The notes beneath the pieces are model-generated. The model had not been told where the DNA came from and did no database searches. It saw nothing but the letters and a program-made list of their open reading frames with translations. The translations under genes and the position numbers were made by a program. Shown one piece after another: positions 24,771 through 35,400 of a stretch of 64,000 nt of DNA (the stretch's first letter is position 1; each line of letters starts with the position of its first letter). This stretch comes from G963665495 sp963677785 (GTDB lineage Bacteria > Desulfobacterota > Desulfovibrionia > Desulfovibrionales > Desulfovibrionaceae), in the NCBI GenBank assembly GCA_963677785.2, contig CAXXDH010000003.1:3782001-3846000 (forward strand), in the 5' to 3' direction.

Positions 24771-25473
24771 TCATTCATAAAATTTATCTCGCAATGGCAA
24801 AATTGTAGAACCCCACCTTATTACAAATTGTTCAGCATCAGAAAAAGATGAAGCAATATTTTGCTTGTTGAGTTCTTTTACCGCCATATCACATGTCTCT
24901 AGATAGTATTTTGCCCATTCTGGGGAATAGAGCATTTCAATATCGAGATTTGCCAAAATAAACCCGACAACTGTTTCAATTTTAAAATCAGTTATCATGT
25001 AATGTGAAAATCTTAATCTACTTTTTGAGTCGAGTGTTGCATTATTATATCGAAAAAGGAACATCAGCAGGTTCTTCGACGAAAACTGTGGAATTTATCT
25101 CCTTCAACTGTAAGGATTTCACCGGGACAGGCAATCCAATGGGATGAAATTCCAATTGGTTGGGCTACTTTTCTTCTTCTTCCGCTGAGCAGTGGTGCAC
25201 GCTGATTGATGCAGTCGCTGGGAGGATTTTTGAAGAAGCCATGAAGATGCGAAGTACCTTGAGTTCAAATATATCAACCTATTACCCATGGATTGAATAA
25301 GCTGTCAGGGACTATAATCCCAATTCCACAAAAAACGTCGAAGAGCCCATCAGCATTGGAATTTCTTTAGGAGCCGTATTTATCGTGAGAAATTTGTTAT
25401 ACTGAGTAATAGCGTTATCAATAGCCAAAATTCTTACATCTAAACGTCGCCTTAATGACCGAAGGAGGCCCAT
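24771..25473 (-). pseudogene. Hypothetical gene interrupted by a 278-bp ISL3-type element
   Basis: Removing 25070-25347 and one copy of the CATCAGCA duplication joins two open pieces in frame. The restored protein has 138 residues, starting MGLLRSLRRRLDVRILAID at ATG 25473 and ending LPLRDKFYE. TGGAG lies ten bases before that ATG. The 417-base restored frame has no stop. An internal ATG at 25064 could still give a shortened product. No domain is recognised; it is paired with the DUF2569-like gene. Confidence 0.8.
25070..25347. mobile_element. Non-autonomous ISL3-type element (MITE-like), 278 bp
   Basis: The left end starts GGTTCTTCGACGAAAAC and the right end is its inverted relative, ending CGTCGAAGAGCC. 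It is flanked by a perfect 8-bp duplication CATCAGCA (25062-25069 and 25348-25355), the target-site size of ISL3 elements. No transposase frame is inside. The left end matches the ISL3 fragment at 21381 at 25 of 26 positions, so an ISL3 transposase could have moved it. Confidence 0.9.
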
Positions 25474-25651
25474 GCTAAAAAACTCCAGAATATATTTAGA
25501 TATTTTTAAACTGATCTTAGATATTTATATGAAAATTTTTATTGAGGGGAAATATTAAAGTCAACAAAAAAATTCGAAAAATCTTGACTTTCATCTTATT
25601 AGGCGTATTTCTGAATTTACGGAGCGTCAGAAACTCCCCGAAGGCGGTACC

Positions 25652-25681
25652 CCGCACCCGACAGAATGCGGTTTCTTTTTG
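25652..25681 (+). terminator. Possible intrinsic terminator
   Basis: CCGCA pairs with TGCGG around a ten-base loop, followed by TTTCTTTTT. No gene is confidently assigned just upstream on this strand; the 285-base gap (25474-25758) otherwise holds AT-rich sequence with nothing recognised. Confidence 0.45.
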
Positions 25682-25961
25682 CACTTTTGGCACTTGTCAA
25701 GATTGTTTCTTGATCCTTAAGAGCATACCATTATCGCATATTGAACTGCGCGGAAAGTCCAGACAGATTTCCCTGTCGTTTTAAGCTCCAATCTCACCAT
25801 ATGATGTTGCCAATTCTCCCGCTCGCAGGGGCGATTCCTCGGCTTGGGGCAATCCCTCAGGTCGGGGGCGCTGGGCTTGCGAACGGCACACGGATCTGCC
25901 GTGGCTGCAAGACCTGTGACGCCGACCGGCGCATCACTTACTCAACCCTGCGCGTGATTGC

Positions 25962-26786
25962 TCAAGCCGCTTGTTCCACCCTGGCAAAATACATCTCGTC
26001 AGGCGTCCGGTAGTCCAGGGACTGGTGAAACCGACGGCTATTGTAAAAAGAAAAATATTTAGCCACTCCTCGCCGCAGTTCCTCTACACTTTCATAATCT
26101 TGCAGATAAATATCTTCATATTTCAAACTGCGCCAGAGACGTTCCACATAAATATTATCCAGCGCCCGGCCTTTGCCGTCCATGCTTATTGTTATTTCGT
26201 GCCCTTTAAGCACATCAATCCATTGCTGTCCTGTGAACTGACTGCCCTGATCCGTATTGAATATTTCTGGTGAATCGTATCTATAAAGGGCCTCCTGCAA
26301 GGCTTCAATGCAAAAGTGTGCACTGAGCGTGTTGCTCAAGCGATGGCTCAACACACGGCGGCTATATAAATCCACAATCGCTATCAAATACAGAAAACCT
26401 GTTCCAAGCCGGATATACGTGATATCCGTGGCCCAAACCTGATTCGGTCGAACAATATCCAATCCATCAAGGAGATAAGGATATTTTTTATGTTCCTTGT
26501 TGGCCATACTTGTCTTGGGGCCAGGATAAATTGCATGTATCCCCAATATGTTGCGAGCTGTTCGTACCTGCCATTCGCTTGCGAAAATGCCATAACGCCG
26601 CAACTCGTGTACCACCTTTCGATAACCATAGAACGGGTACGTCTCGTGAATGGCATAGAGCGCTTGCTCAAAAATGGCCACAGTCCTGCCCCGAACGCAT
26701 GATCTGGGCCGAGAGTAAAAAGAAGAGCGGTTGAGAGCAAGCAACTCGCATTGACGTTTCACAGGCAACTCCTCGTCAATTTTCAC
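25962..26786 (-). CDS. IS3-family transposase, OrfB
   Basis: A 274-residue catalytic subunit with an HTH_21 region (YPFYGYRKVVHELRRYGI). The DDE core is WATDITYIRLG, FNTDQGSQFTG and E in IYVERLWRSLKYEDIY, ending NSRRFHQSLDYRTPDEMY. It overlaps orfA by four bases. No lesion was seen, so this copy is likely active. Confidence 0.94.
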   Translation of the reverse strand: MKIDEELPVKRQCELLALNRSSFYSRPRSCVRGRTVAIFEQALYAIHETYPFYGYRKVVHELRRYGIFASEWQVRTARNILGIHAIYPGPKTSMANKEHKKYPYLLDGLDIVRPNQVWATDITYIRLGTGFLYLIAIVDLYSRRVLSHRLSNTLSAHFCIEALQEALYRYDSPEIFNTDQGSQFTGQQWIDVLKGHEITISMDGKGRALDNIYVERLWRSLKYEDIYLQDYESVEELRRGVAKYFSFYNSRRFHQSLDYRTPDEMYFARVEQAA

Positions 26787-27094
26787 GAGCGATTTCGTTT
26801 TTTTTTCGGCTCTGGCTGAATCTGTGTGAATGCACGTTGCAGGAAATCACGCTCCATGGTTATTTGACCGATTTTTTTGAGGTACTCCGATTCTTTGCTC
26901 TCGAAGTCCTTTTGTTCCGGGCTTTTTCCTCGTGCAAAGGCCTCGGGTAAAGCCTCAATTGCCTGCTCTTTCCATTTGCGGATCACGGTCGGATGGACAT
27001 CGTATAGCTTGGAAAGCTCCGCAATCGTCCTCTCTTCCCGCAAAGCCTCAAGCGCTACCTTGGCCTTGAACTCCTTCGAATAACTCTTCCGCAT
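26783..27094 (-). CDS. IS3-family transposase, OrfA
   Basis: The 103-residue HTH_Tnp_1 protein (YSKEFKAKVALEALREERT, LYDVHPTVIRKWKEQ) has a lysine-rich C-terminus ending KKKRNRS. The run of A/K codons near the end is a plausible slippage region for the OrfAB fusion. CGGAGG precedes ATG 27094. Confidence 0.92.
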   Translation of the reverse strand: MRKSYSKEFKAKVALEALREERTIAELSKLYDVHPTVIRKWKEQAIEALPEAFARGKSPEQKDFESKESEYLKKIGQITMERDFLQRAFTQIQPEPKKKRNRS

Positions 27095-27161
27095 CTGCTC
27101 GAACCTCCGTGATTGATTTTTCCGGAGATTGAGAGCTTAAAGCAAGGTCTTTTTTTGTCCA

Positions 27162-27792
27162 AAATTCACCACGCACTATACCTTCAGAAGGTGGCGAACA
27201 AAAGTCCGTTTGTATGCCCGTCCGCAAACTTCCCGCCTATCTCTCCGGAATCCACCCGAACCGGGTAAACGAGAGTATCCGCGAAAAAGTAATCCTCTAC
27301 CAGGAAGAATGCGACGACGCCTTATGGTCCTATTGGTCTCAGGGCATGGCGGTCAATCCACGGACAGAAAGCAAGTCCATCCTCCCCGGCGACCAGCAGC
27401 ACTTGCAAAACCTCGTCGCCTCCAAGACGTCACATCTCCCCGCTGAATTCCGCTCCAAAGGCATCGCCGAAGCCTGGAGCCGCGTCCACAACAAGTTCAA
27501 GGTCGCCAAGTATCAAGACCTGACGCCGGATCAGTATCCGGAAGCGGTGGCCTACATCATCACCATGGAATTGAAGGCGAAGCCGAAACCTGAACAATTG
27601 GCCTTACCTTCCGCCACCGCAATAACCCCGGCCACCAAAAGCACCCTGTGCGAAATCTTCGCCCAATGCGCAAGACCGTTGGCTATTGTCATCGAAAATA
27701 GCGTCAGTGAGAGGCAGGCGGAAAAATTCTTTGAGTATGGATGCACCTTATTCAAGGCACGGCTCAAGGATTTGGGAAAGCAGGTAGCGTAA
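27162..27792 (+). pseudogene. Phage antirepressor (P22_AR_N/ORF6C type), 5' end removed by IS3
   Basis: The frame is open from the IS3 edge. The first residues (TIPSEGGEQKSVCMPVRKLPAYL, in part) match the end of a P22 antirepressor N-terminal domain, continuing HPNRVNESIREKVILYQEECDDALWSYW. The ORF6C-like part is QHLQNLVASKTSHLP to KVAKYQDLTPDQYPEAVAYI. About 70-80 N-terminal residues are missing. ATG 27214 could start a shortened form. It converges on the phage late genes with a strong terminator between. Confidence 0.82.
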
Positions 27793-27797
27793 ATGAC

Positions 27798-27825
27798 AAA
27801 GGGCCGGGTTCCCCGGCCCTCTTTA
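27798..27825. terminator. Bidirectional terminator between antirepressor and fibre gene
   Basis: AAAGGGCCGGG pairs with CCGGCCCTCTTT around TTCC, giving A and T runs on both strands. It serves the two convergent units. Confidence 0.88.
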
Positions 27826-27860
27826 TAACCATATCCGTGACGTCACGAAAATGGTTATCC

Positions 27861-28676
27861 CTACGCGTTAAAACTCTCCACGTACGACACAACCAACGTC
27901 GCAACACCAGCAGACGGCGAATTTGCAATGGTCACGTCAACCGTGCCGCCAGTGCTCAGAGTCTGCAACATTTCTTTGCTGTACGTGTGAGCCGAAGCCG
28001 GGGCGCTTTCGTCTGTCCCCATCAGTTCAATAGAGCCGACAGCAACGGCGATGGTCGCCGAATTGTCGTACACCGTCGTGACATTCAGCTTTACCCCGGT
28101 CACAATCGCGCCGTCCGGAATAGACGTGCTGCTGCTTTGGCTTGCCGTGGTGCCCAAGGTCATAGACAATTGCTTCTCAACGCCGGTCAGACTGGTGTCA
28201 GAGCTTCCATCACCTTTGAGAGCCCAGCTCGGCGAACCGGCAGTACCTTCATTTACGTAGAACCCGCTCGCTACCATGGACACAGTCCCGGAAATTGCCG
28301 AAGTTTTGGTGCTCAGCGTCCAGTTTTTGGGAGTTGAAACCGCTGTCCAGCTGGTACCATCGGAGTAGTAGACGATGCCCGCCGTGTAGTCCCCGCCGCT
28401 GGTGTGACAGAGGTAATAGGTCCCGGAGTAGCTCGACGCGTCCAGGGGGCTGGCGCCGTCCCAACCGCCAGCGATGTTGACATGACGCGTTTTTAGTTGG
28501 CCGTAAGTGCTGGCCTCGGTGTCCGCCGCACCGTCAGCGGCGTGAATCTGAATCAAATTACCGTCCGCGTCCTGGAATTGGATTTCATCGGAGTCATGAA
28601 CAACCTGTGGCCCAGTTGGTCCGCCCAACTGCAGGATATCACCGATAATACCTTTGAAATTTTTAAACAGGCTCAT
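27861..28676 (-). CDS. Phage fibre-like structural protein
   Basis: The 271 residues are Ser/Thr/Gly-rich with beta character and no catalytic motif. The N-terminus (MSLFKNFKGIIGDILQLGGPTGPQVV) and the later ADGNLIQIHAADG and GIVYYSDGTSWTAVSTPKNW are typical of tail-fibre or tip proteins. It is the last gene of the late operon, seven bases after the previous one. Role inferred from position and composition. Confidence 0.55.
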   Translation of the reverse strand: MSLFKNFKGIIGDILQLGGPTGPQVVHDSDEIQFQDADGNLIQIHAADGAADTEASTYGQLKTRHVNIAGGWDGASPLDASSYSGTYYLCHTSGGDYTAGIVYYSDGTSWTAVSTPKNWTLSTKTSAISGTVSMVASGFYVNEGTAGSPSWALKGDGSSDTSLTGVEKQLSMTLGTTASQSSSTSIPDGAIVTGVKLNVTTVYDNSATIAVAVGSIELMGTDESAPASAHTYSKEMLQTLSTGGTVDVTIANSPSAGVATLVVSYVESFNA

Positions 28677-28683
28677 TGTTTCC

Positions 28684-29445
28684 TCACATGCAGTAAAGGG
28701 TTACTTTCGCGCTCCCCTGTGTTGGAGAGCCGGTGAAATATATGTTGACCGCCGTTGCCGTCGTGTATTGCACTTCCGGCTCTGACACGTACTTCCCAGC
28801 GGTTAAAAGAGACGAATCGCCCACGGCCATCAATTGCCCTTGCGCCGTCTCCGGACCAATGGAGATTTGCCCAGAGTCGAAAGCTTCCTCGACTTCGAGA
28901 ACAGCCCGGAACACGCGCATGCCTGCGGGGATCTCCGCTATCTGCTGGGCGTCTCCAAAGTCCTCGAAAGTGAACGACAGCGAAGGGCTTCCACAGCTTC
29001 CGCCGGAACCACCGAGATCTGCAGGGGCCATACCAGAATCAAGCAAATTTTTGCCATCCGGCCCCCACACGGGGAGATTGCCCTCAATTGCATCGGGGAC
29101 AGTGGCAAGTTTGTTGTCCCAGTGTTGCGGGGGGAAGGTCGGCAGGTCGAGGATATCTTCGAGCCGGCAAGCTTCGTTCGGGACAACGACGTTGAACTCC
29201 TGAGCTTCGGCGTTGGGTGGAGAGACTCGAACCAGCGTCTTTGATCCGTTGGCGCCGAGTTCATTCGGGAAAACTGCCAGCACAACCTGGCCGGCATCGT
29301 CTGTTTCCCCGGCAACGTCGGATTCGACCACGACGCCTTCGTACCGCTCCGGGCGGTCGAGGCGGGAGGTCACGTACGCGCCGGGGACTGGTGCGCCGGA
29401 GTAGTCGTAGACGGTGACTGTGAGGTTTATTGTGGGGATGCTCAT
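28684..29445 (-). CDS. Phage fibre-like protein with N-terminal Ig-like domain
   Basis: The first 100 of 253 residues look like a carboxypeptidase-regulatory or Ig-like beta sandwich (NLTVTVYDYSGAPVPGAYVTSRLD, in part). A Gly/Ser linker (GGSGGSCGSPS) and a second beta domain follow. No enzyme motif is present. The start overlaps the end of the giant virion gene by four bases. Likely an adhesin or fibre component. Confidence 0.5.
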   Translation of the reverse strand: MSIPTINLTVTVYDYSGAPVPGAYVTSRLDRPERYEGVVVESDVAGETDDAGQVVLAVFPNELGANGSKTLVRVSPPNAEAQEFNVVVPNEACRLEDILDLPTFPPQHWDNKLATVPDAIEGNLPVWGPDGKNLLDSGMAPADLGGSGGSCGSPSLSFTFEDFGDAQQIAEIPAGMRVFRAVLEVEEAFDSGQISIGPETAQGQLMAVGDSSLLTAGKYVSEPEVQYTTATAVNIYFTGSPTQGSAKVTLYCM

Positions 29446-32400
29446 TGTTTATTCCTCTGCTTGTTAAAAGCGTTAACCTGCTCCCTCAGATGGTTCTGAA
29501 GCTCTTGAATTTTTCCCCGGTCGTTGCTTTTGTAGTATCGTTCGATTTTTACCCCGGTTTCGGCAATGGCATTTTGCGCTTTGGTGGCCAGTTCAATCTG
29601 CCGTTGTTTTTCTTGCGCAGAAATTTCGCGGTTATTGTACGCCGCGTATACCTGTTTTCGTTGAAGTCCTATGTTGCGACGTAGTTTATAAAGGTACTTC
29701 CGATAAGCCAGGAGGCCCCGGTTATCCTTGATCATCTGCACGGCCAGAGCCTTCTCCTCATTAGTGCCATATTCCTGGTATCCTTTGATTTGGGCGTAGA
29801 GTTCGTCCAGATCTTGAAAGGCCCGGTAGAAGTCTTCCGTATACTGAGAGCGACCGGCTTTTTCCTGGGCATTGCCCTTGTAGATCCTGGAGACGGCCAT
29901 GGCCTTGGCTAGGGTCGTGTCTTCCCATGGCCGCGCTGGTCGTTCCGGAAAATCGGCAAGCTGCCGGGTTACGGTATCGGCTGCGGCCAAAGAGTATGCG
30001 CCGATAGTGCCGAAGAAGGTTTTGATTGTGTGTTCCATCCGGAGAGGACTACGAAGCCACATATCTTTGGTCAGTCCGCCCATGTACGGATCGAGCGGGT
30101 CGAGGGCAGTATCAAGCCCCTTGGCGAGGACTGAGGCGGTTTCACTGGTCCACGGCTTGCGTTGGTCGCCAGCCTTGCGTTTTTCGAACGGGGAAACGAT
30201 GTGAGCACCGGTATAGTCAACCTTGTTGGCCTTTTCTTCCATGAACCATTGGATGGGGACGGGCGGACCGAAAGCCAGAGTTTCATGTATCGCCCACCAA
30301 GTGCGGGAGGTCAGTTTCTCTGCTGCTTTTTCGTCCGTACCGTTGGTCAAGAAGTATTCCGCGATTCGTTCCGGAATGGTCCCGCCGAACAGGCCGACTT
30401 CAAACGGTTTCGGTATTGCGTAGTGCTCACCGTTGAAGAAGAAGTTCCAGCAAGTATCTTTCATCCAGTCCGGCAGCTTCTGGTATTCTTCATCGTCTCG
30501 GTTATGCAGGTGAAGGAGGATTGAAGAGAGAGCTATCGCCGCCATACCGGCAGCGAAGCCCTTCCGGTTTTCCCAGATGGCGGACTGCCCAAGACGCCGC
30601 AAGCCTTGAATCCTGGCATTCAAAAAAGGGACAGTCGAAGTCAAATATTGTGCCGCCTTCCAGTCGCCCCTCTTGTCAAAGGGCAGCAGATTCCGGGCTT
30701 CGTATGCGGCAAGTAGGGGATCGCCGGTCTTCTTGAGGGCTCGTTGATAGAGATCCAAACGCGTGGCATTCTCAGATGCCATGTTCGCACGGTGCCAGAT
30801 TTCTCCCATGGCGTTGGTCATTTTACTGGCCGTGTCGAGAATTCGGTTTTCATGAACGCCGTATTTCTTGAGAGCACGTCGCAAAGCTTTTGCGTTGGCA
30901 TGCTGATCATGAACGTCATAGCCCTCGGCAAAGAAAGCACCACCCACCATTGCGCGGGCTATCTCCGGATTTTTCCCGAGTACGAGTTTTACCGCGGATA
31001 CGGCAGGACCGACAAATGGTTCCCGGATATACTTACTCTGCACGGACCCGGCCACAGTATCGCGGATGTAGCTCGCCAATTTGAACCCGAGATTCAGCGG
31101 GCCGGTTACTGTCCATGTCAGCATCCGTTTGAACGGTGCCAGGGCTTTGACGATTGGATTGTTGACGTCCAGGCCGCCGATCGCAGTGAGGGCACGAAGG
31201 GCAAGCTCATCATGGACTTGGTAGTATACCGGTCGTCCGTTGCGCATGACCGAGACGATATCACGAGCCCTTTTCGTACGCGGGAGGAATATCTCACCGA
31301 TCGCGGCTTTCTCGACCGGCGTCAGCTTCGCGCCTTTGTAATCTGCGCCAAGCGCATCCTTGAGTCCTTTTTCGAAATCCTTTGCTCTGGCGCTGACAGG
31401 ACGAAATTCCACCGGAGCGCGGCCAGCAAGGTCCATGGCCTCAAGTTTGTCCATTGCCAGGCTGGCAGCATGGTTTTTTACGCTGGCGTCAATCAGGTGG
31501 CTGAAATTCTGAAGCAGGTTTTCAAGCGGATCACCGATCGGGAGTTCTCCACCTTTCAAACGATGCGGACCGTGTTGTCCAGTGAGGCCTTTCTTTTTGA
31601 AGGGGCCTTTTACCTTCTCGTCGTTGATACGGTAGAAAGGGATGTAAAAATAATCGTCGGACCAGAGCTTTTTCGCCTGCTCGGAGATGAGGCCGTTCTT
31701 TTGCGCGAAGTCGAGTACTCCATTACGGATCTGGTTCATGCGCTTGAGTGCTTCGTCGTACCGCTCTTTGTTCTGGTCGTTCCGCAGAGAGCGCAGGAGC
31801 TTTATTTCCTTAGGCTTGAACCAGTTTTCCCGGCCTTCCTTCGCAAGCTTGTTGGCACGTTCACCGACCAGCCAGCGCAAGAAGTAGTCAAGATCCTTGG
31901 CGACCGGCTCAAAAGCCCAATTAAGGCCTTTGCCCGTTTCGCTAAGTGTGATCTCTCCATGGGAGCCCCGGACCGGTACGCCGTGCTTTATAAGCGTGGC
32001 CATGCGTTCGGCCTGAGCGCCAACGAGAGAGGCATGGATATAGGCGCTGTACTCTGGAGCGACCTCGCCGAATTCTTTGGTGTAGGCGTCGTCTGTGAGC
32101 TTCAGCGCGTGGAACTGGTCCGCCAGTCCTTGGGTAAGTTCATGGATGCCGGTTTCGCGTGCGTGGGTTATTGCATCCTTGACTTTTTCGGAGATGGACC
32201 GCTTGGGGATGCCGGAACGGCGTTCCCATAATTTGTCAACTTGGTCGTGAAGGGTGTTGCCGGAAGGGGGGAGTTTGCGAAACTTCGCCGTTTGAGAGGT
32301 CTCTTGGTCGTCGTATAGCGGCTTGACAACGTCACCAGGAAGTTTTATTTTTTTTCCATAAGATTGACGCGCTTGAAGCACCCTGCTGGCCACCGATTCG

Positions 32401-35400
32401 GTCGGTTTTACATCGGCAGACTTGTCCTTCAGTGCGTCAATTTTTTTGTCAAGATAAACTAGATTGCCAGCTTTCGCAGATCCAAGCAATTTCCCAATGT
32501 AGTTTTCATGACCAAACCCTGTCGACACGCTGTTAACAGCAATACGACCTTCCATTGAGTTTAGATCTAGAACAACTAAAACAGGGTTGCCTCTCTCTAG
32601 CATGTCGACAAATATTTCCATTTTGTTTTTTGCCGGCATCATTACAGCTACGGGGTCTGCTAGAGCTGCGTACAGTTCTTTTATCTGATGTGCAGTCAGT
32701 TCGTGTAAATGACCGGAGCGAGAGTCTGGTTCAAGCCCGGCTATTTTTTTGAATGTCTTCTGGCGCATTGTAAGCTTCCAGTTAGGTGCCCCTAACTCTA
32801 CCAGTAAATCCGGTGTATCCCCCATCTCTAATACTGCACGTTTACGGATTTCATGCTTGAGCATTTTTTCAACAACATCAGCCCATTTTGCGCTCGCCTC
32901 CATGACGCGTCTTCCGTAGTCGCGAGCTTTTTCCTCCTTTGACTGTTCAGTTTTCGCAGCCATCGCCCCCGCAGGCTCCATTATTCCGCCCTGGGTGTCA
33001 GTTTGACCCATCGTCCAATGGAAAGCCCGAAGTGCAATCTGCTGCATCTCAGCATGATTGATTTTGAGGTCCGGAAATGCCCTCCGTACAATCCCGCGAA
33101 CGAGAGTGACGAATCTGTTCCAGAGTTGCTTGGCTTTGCCGGTAAGAGTTTGGCCGTTGCTGAGTTTTTCGGCTATCTCATGTGTATAATATTCTTCGGC
33201 AAGGAGTCTGTTGTATTGCTCCGTCGTCATGCCGTCAGGTTTAAGGTACACGCCCCTTAATCTTTCCAGAGCCTTTTTCCCATCGGCGAAACGGAACACT
33301 TCATCCAAGAACAAATCATACCGTTTCTTCCACTGCGGGCCGAACATCTCAAAAAATTTACTTCTGGTGCCGTGGTGGCCTACCTGTTCATGTAACCAGA
33401 GGGTTGCAAGGTGGGCGTCCGATCGTACATTGTCAGCGACGAAATAAACCTTATTTGAGCGCGGATCATATGTTCCGCCGATAATCCCGCCACCCTGTCT
33501 TTCAAGGTCATCAAGAACAGACTGGGGGAGTTCATGTTGATGTTGTACGACGACGCAGGGAAGGGCATTGTTAGCTCTGTCTTGTAGTCCGGAGAGCCAG
33601 GAGCGAATTTGAGAGACTGTTGAGCCCTTGCGAATTTTGGACGCGGGGGAGATGTCGGAGGCTTCAATCTTGGAGAAAGAGACTGTGGCGTCAGCCTCCC
33701 GCGCTTCCCGCTTAAGCGCTGTCTTTGTTTTGACCTGATTCTGCAGGTAATCAACAAGACCATCGGCATCGCTGAAGGGCAACTCCGGATAGAGGGACTT
33801 CAACTCAGTAGCGGCCTCATCTATTTGTAGACCACCAGACTGTACAGGAATCTTGAGTTTGTTTTTCAGAAAGGAACTGAAGCGCTCTCTTTGCTGGAGA
33901 GAAGAGTCCTCGTAATCGGCGAGGGATTTTGGATCAATGCCAGATGGACGGAAGTAACCAAGGACCGCCTGACTTGTGCGGTACTTTTCGTTTATCCGAT
34001 CAGCCGTTTCAAGCTTGTGCTGATGTTCTCTTGCGGCCTGCTTTTCGGCCTTCGCTTTTTTGACAGCATCGACAATTTCCCGGCTGAACTGAGAAGTCAG
34101 CCTCTGGTTGTCACCATGCAGTTCGTTGTAAATTTTGTCGAGCGCTGCTATGCGCTGATTATCGCGGATATCCTCTGACATTGCATCTGCGATATCAGGG
34201 AGGAGTTCAGTTCTGAATTGATGAACGCGGCGGTCGTTCTCTTCTTGAGCGCCTTCGTTTAGGAGTCTTTCTTCTTCTGCTCGGGGGATTCCAGCTCTTC
34301 TTCCATCCTTTTCCTCTCCTCGGGAGTGAGAAAGAACTTGAGGCTCGCCTTGCTCTTCAAGACTTCCTCGTTGTGAGTCTCCATCTTTTTCAGCACTTCT
34401 TTCGCTTTCTCTCTTGCCTCCTCGGACGTACTGTTCTTCGCTACGTGTTCCATCCGGTCTCTTACTGTCGCGTTCTTCGACAGGCCCCAGCGAATGTTCC
34501 GTCTCTGGTCGCTGGTCAGTTCCTTTTTCATAAAATTCTCCATTTTCGTCTTGATCCCAGCCGTTTTCTTTAGCTTTGGCCAAATTATAATCTGCTTTCA
34601 TCGCCTCGGCAAGTTCATCCGCCTCAATGCTCATGTCCCGGTACTTGCCCGGTCTGCCCTCAACAAGCCCATAATTCGTATACAACGCCCCAGTCGGCAA
34701 TCCGTTTAAACCACGCTTCGGATGAGGAATGGTATCCAAGCCAAGCTCTTTCGCCTTGTTTCGCATCTGCTGTTCAATATCGTTTCGAATCTCTGCTACT
34801 TCATCTTTCGAGTAGTTCGGCCAGACCACTTCAAACTCGTCGCCCTGGTCACGTCCGATCACGGCGCCATACTTGATAGCTTCTTGGGCGTAGATCTCAC
34901 CCCATACCTTTTGGAGGTCTTTGTCTGCTCGGGCATGAACGTCACCATATTTGGCGTTGAGCCCTCCCAGATTCCCCCCATCAGACCGTTCAAAGACGTA
35001 TGGAATCCCGCGCCGATCAAGTTCTTGCATAGTCTCGGCTACGTCTTCAAACTTTACTGCCCCGTGTTCACCGAGAAGGCGGTCAGTCATTCTGGAGTTT
35101 ATGCGCTTACGGGTAGCTTCATCAGGAATAAAACTCAGGTCCCGATCATTGCGTGCGCGGATATCCGTGATGTCAGTGATTCCGTCATTACGTCCGGCGT
35201 ACTTCTCCTGCAAGGTCCTGGTATTATCCGTATGATATGACTGAGGTTCATACACTTTTGGTTGTACCCGCTCCGGCTTCTGCTGCTCATGAGTCAGTCC
35301 ATCGCGCCACTGATGGAGAGCTTTGACATACTTGCCAGTCTTCGAGTTGCCCCATTTTTCATGGGCCTGCTCGGGGGTCAACTTCAACGCCTGCTTTCGG

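Larger units (their letters stand above)
25759..27161 (-). mobile_element. IS3-family insertion sequence (copy 3)
   Basis: Two intact transposase frames lie between ends that share TTTAAGCTC and CAATCTC in inverted orientation (25780-25796 and 27127-27142) with looser matching outside. About 200 bases between the orfB end and the left repeat are GC-rich, foldable and non-coding, as in copy 2. The right edge truncates the phage antirepressor gene. Confidence 0.78.

Noticed and set aside
25542..25784. 80-codon plus-strand frame between the disrupted gene and IS3 copy 3
   Set aside because: It runs through a probable terminator and into the IS3 inverted repeat, and has no domain.
30744..32231. 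495-codon plus-strand open frame
   Set aside because: Fully antisense to the LPD38-like part of the giant virion gene; composition is that of a shadow frame.
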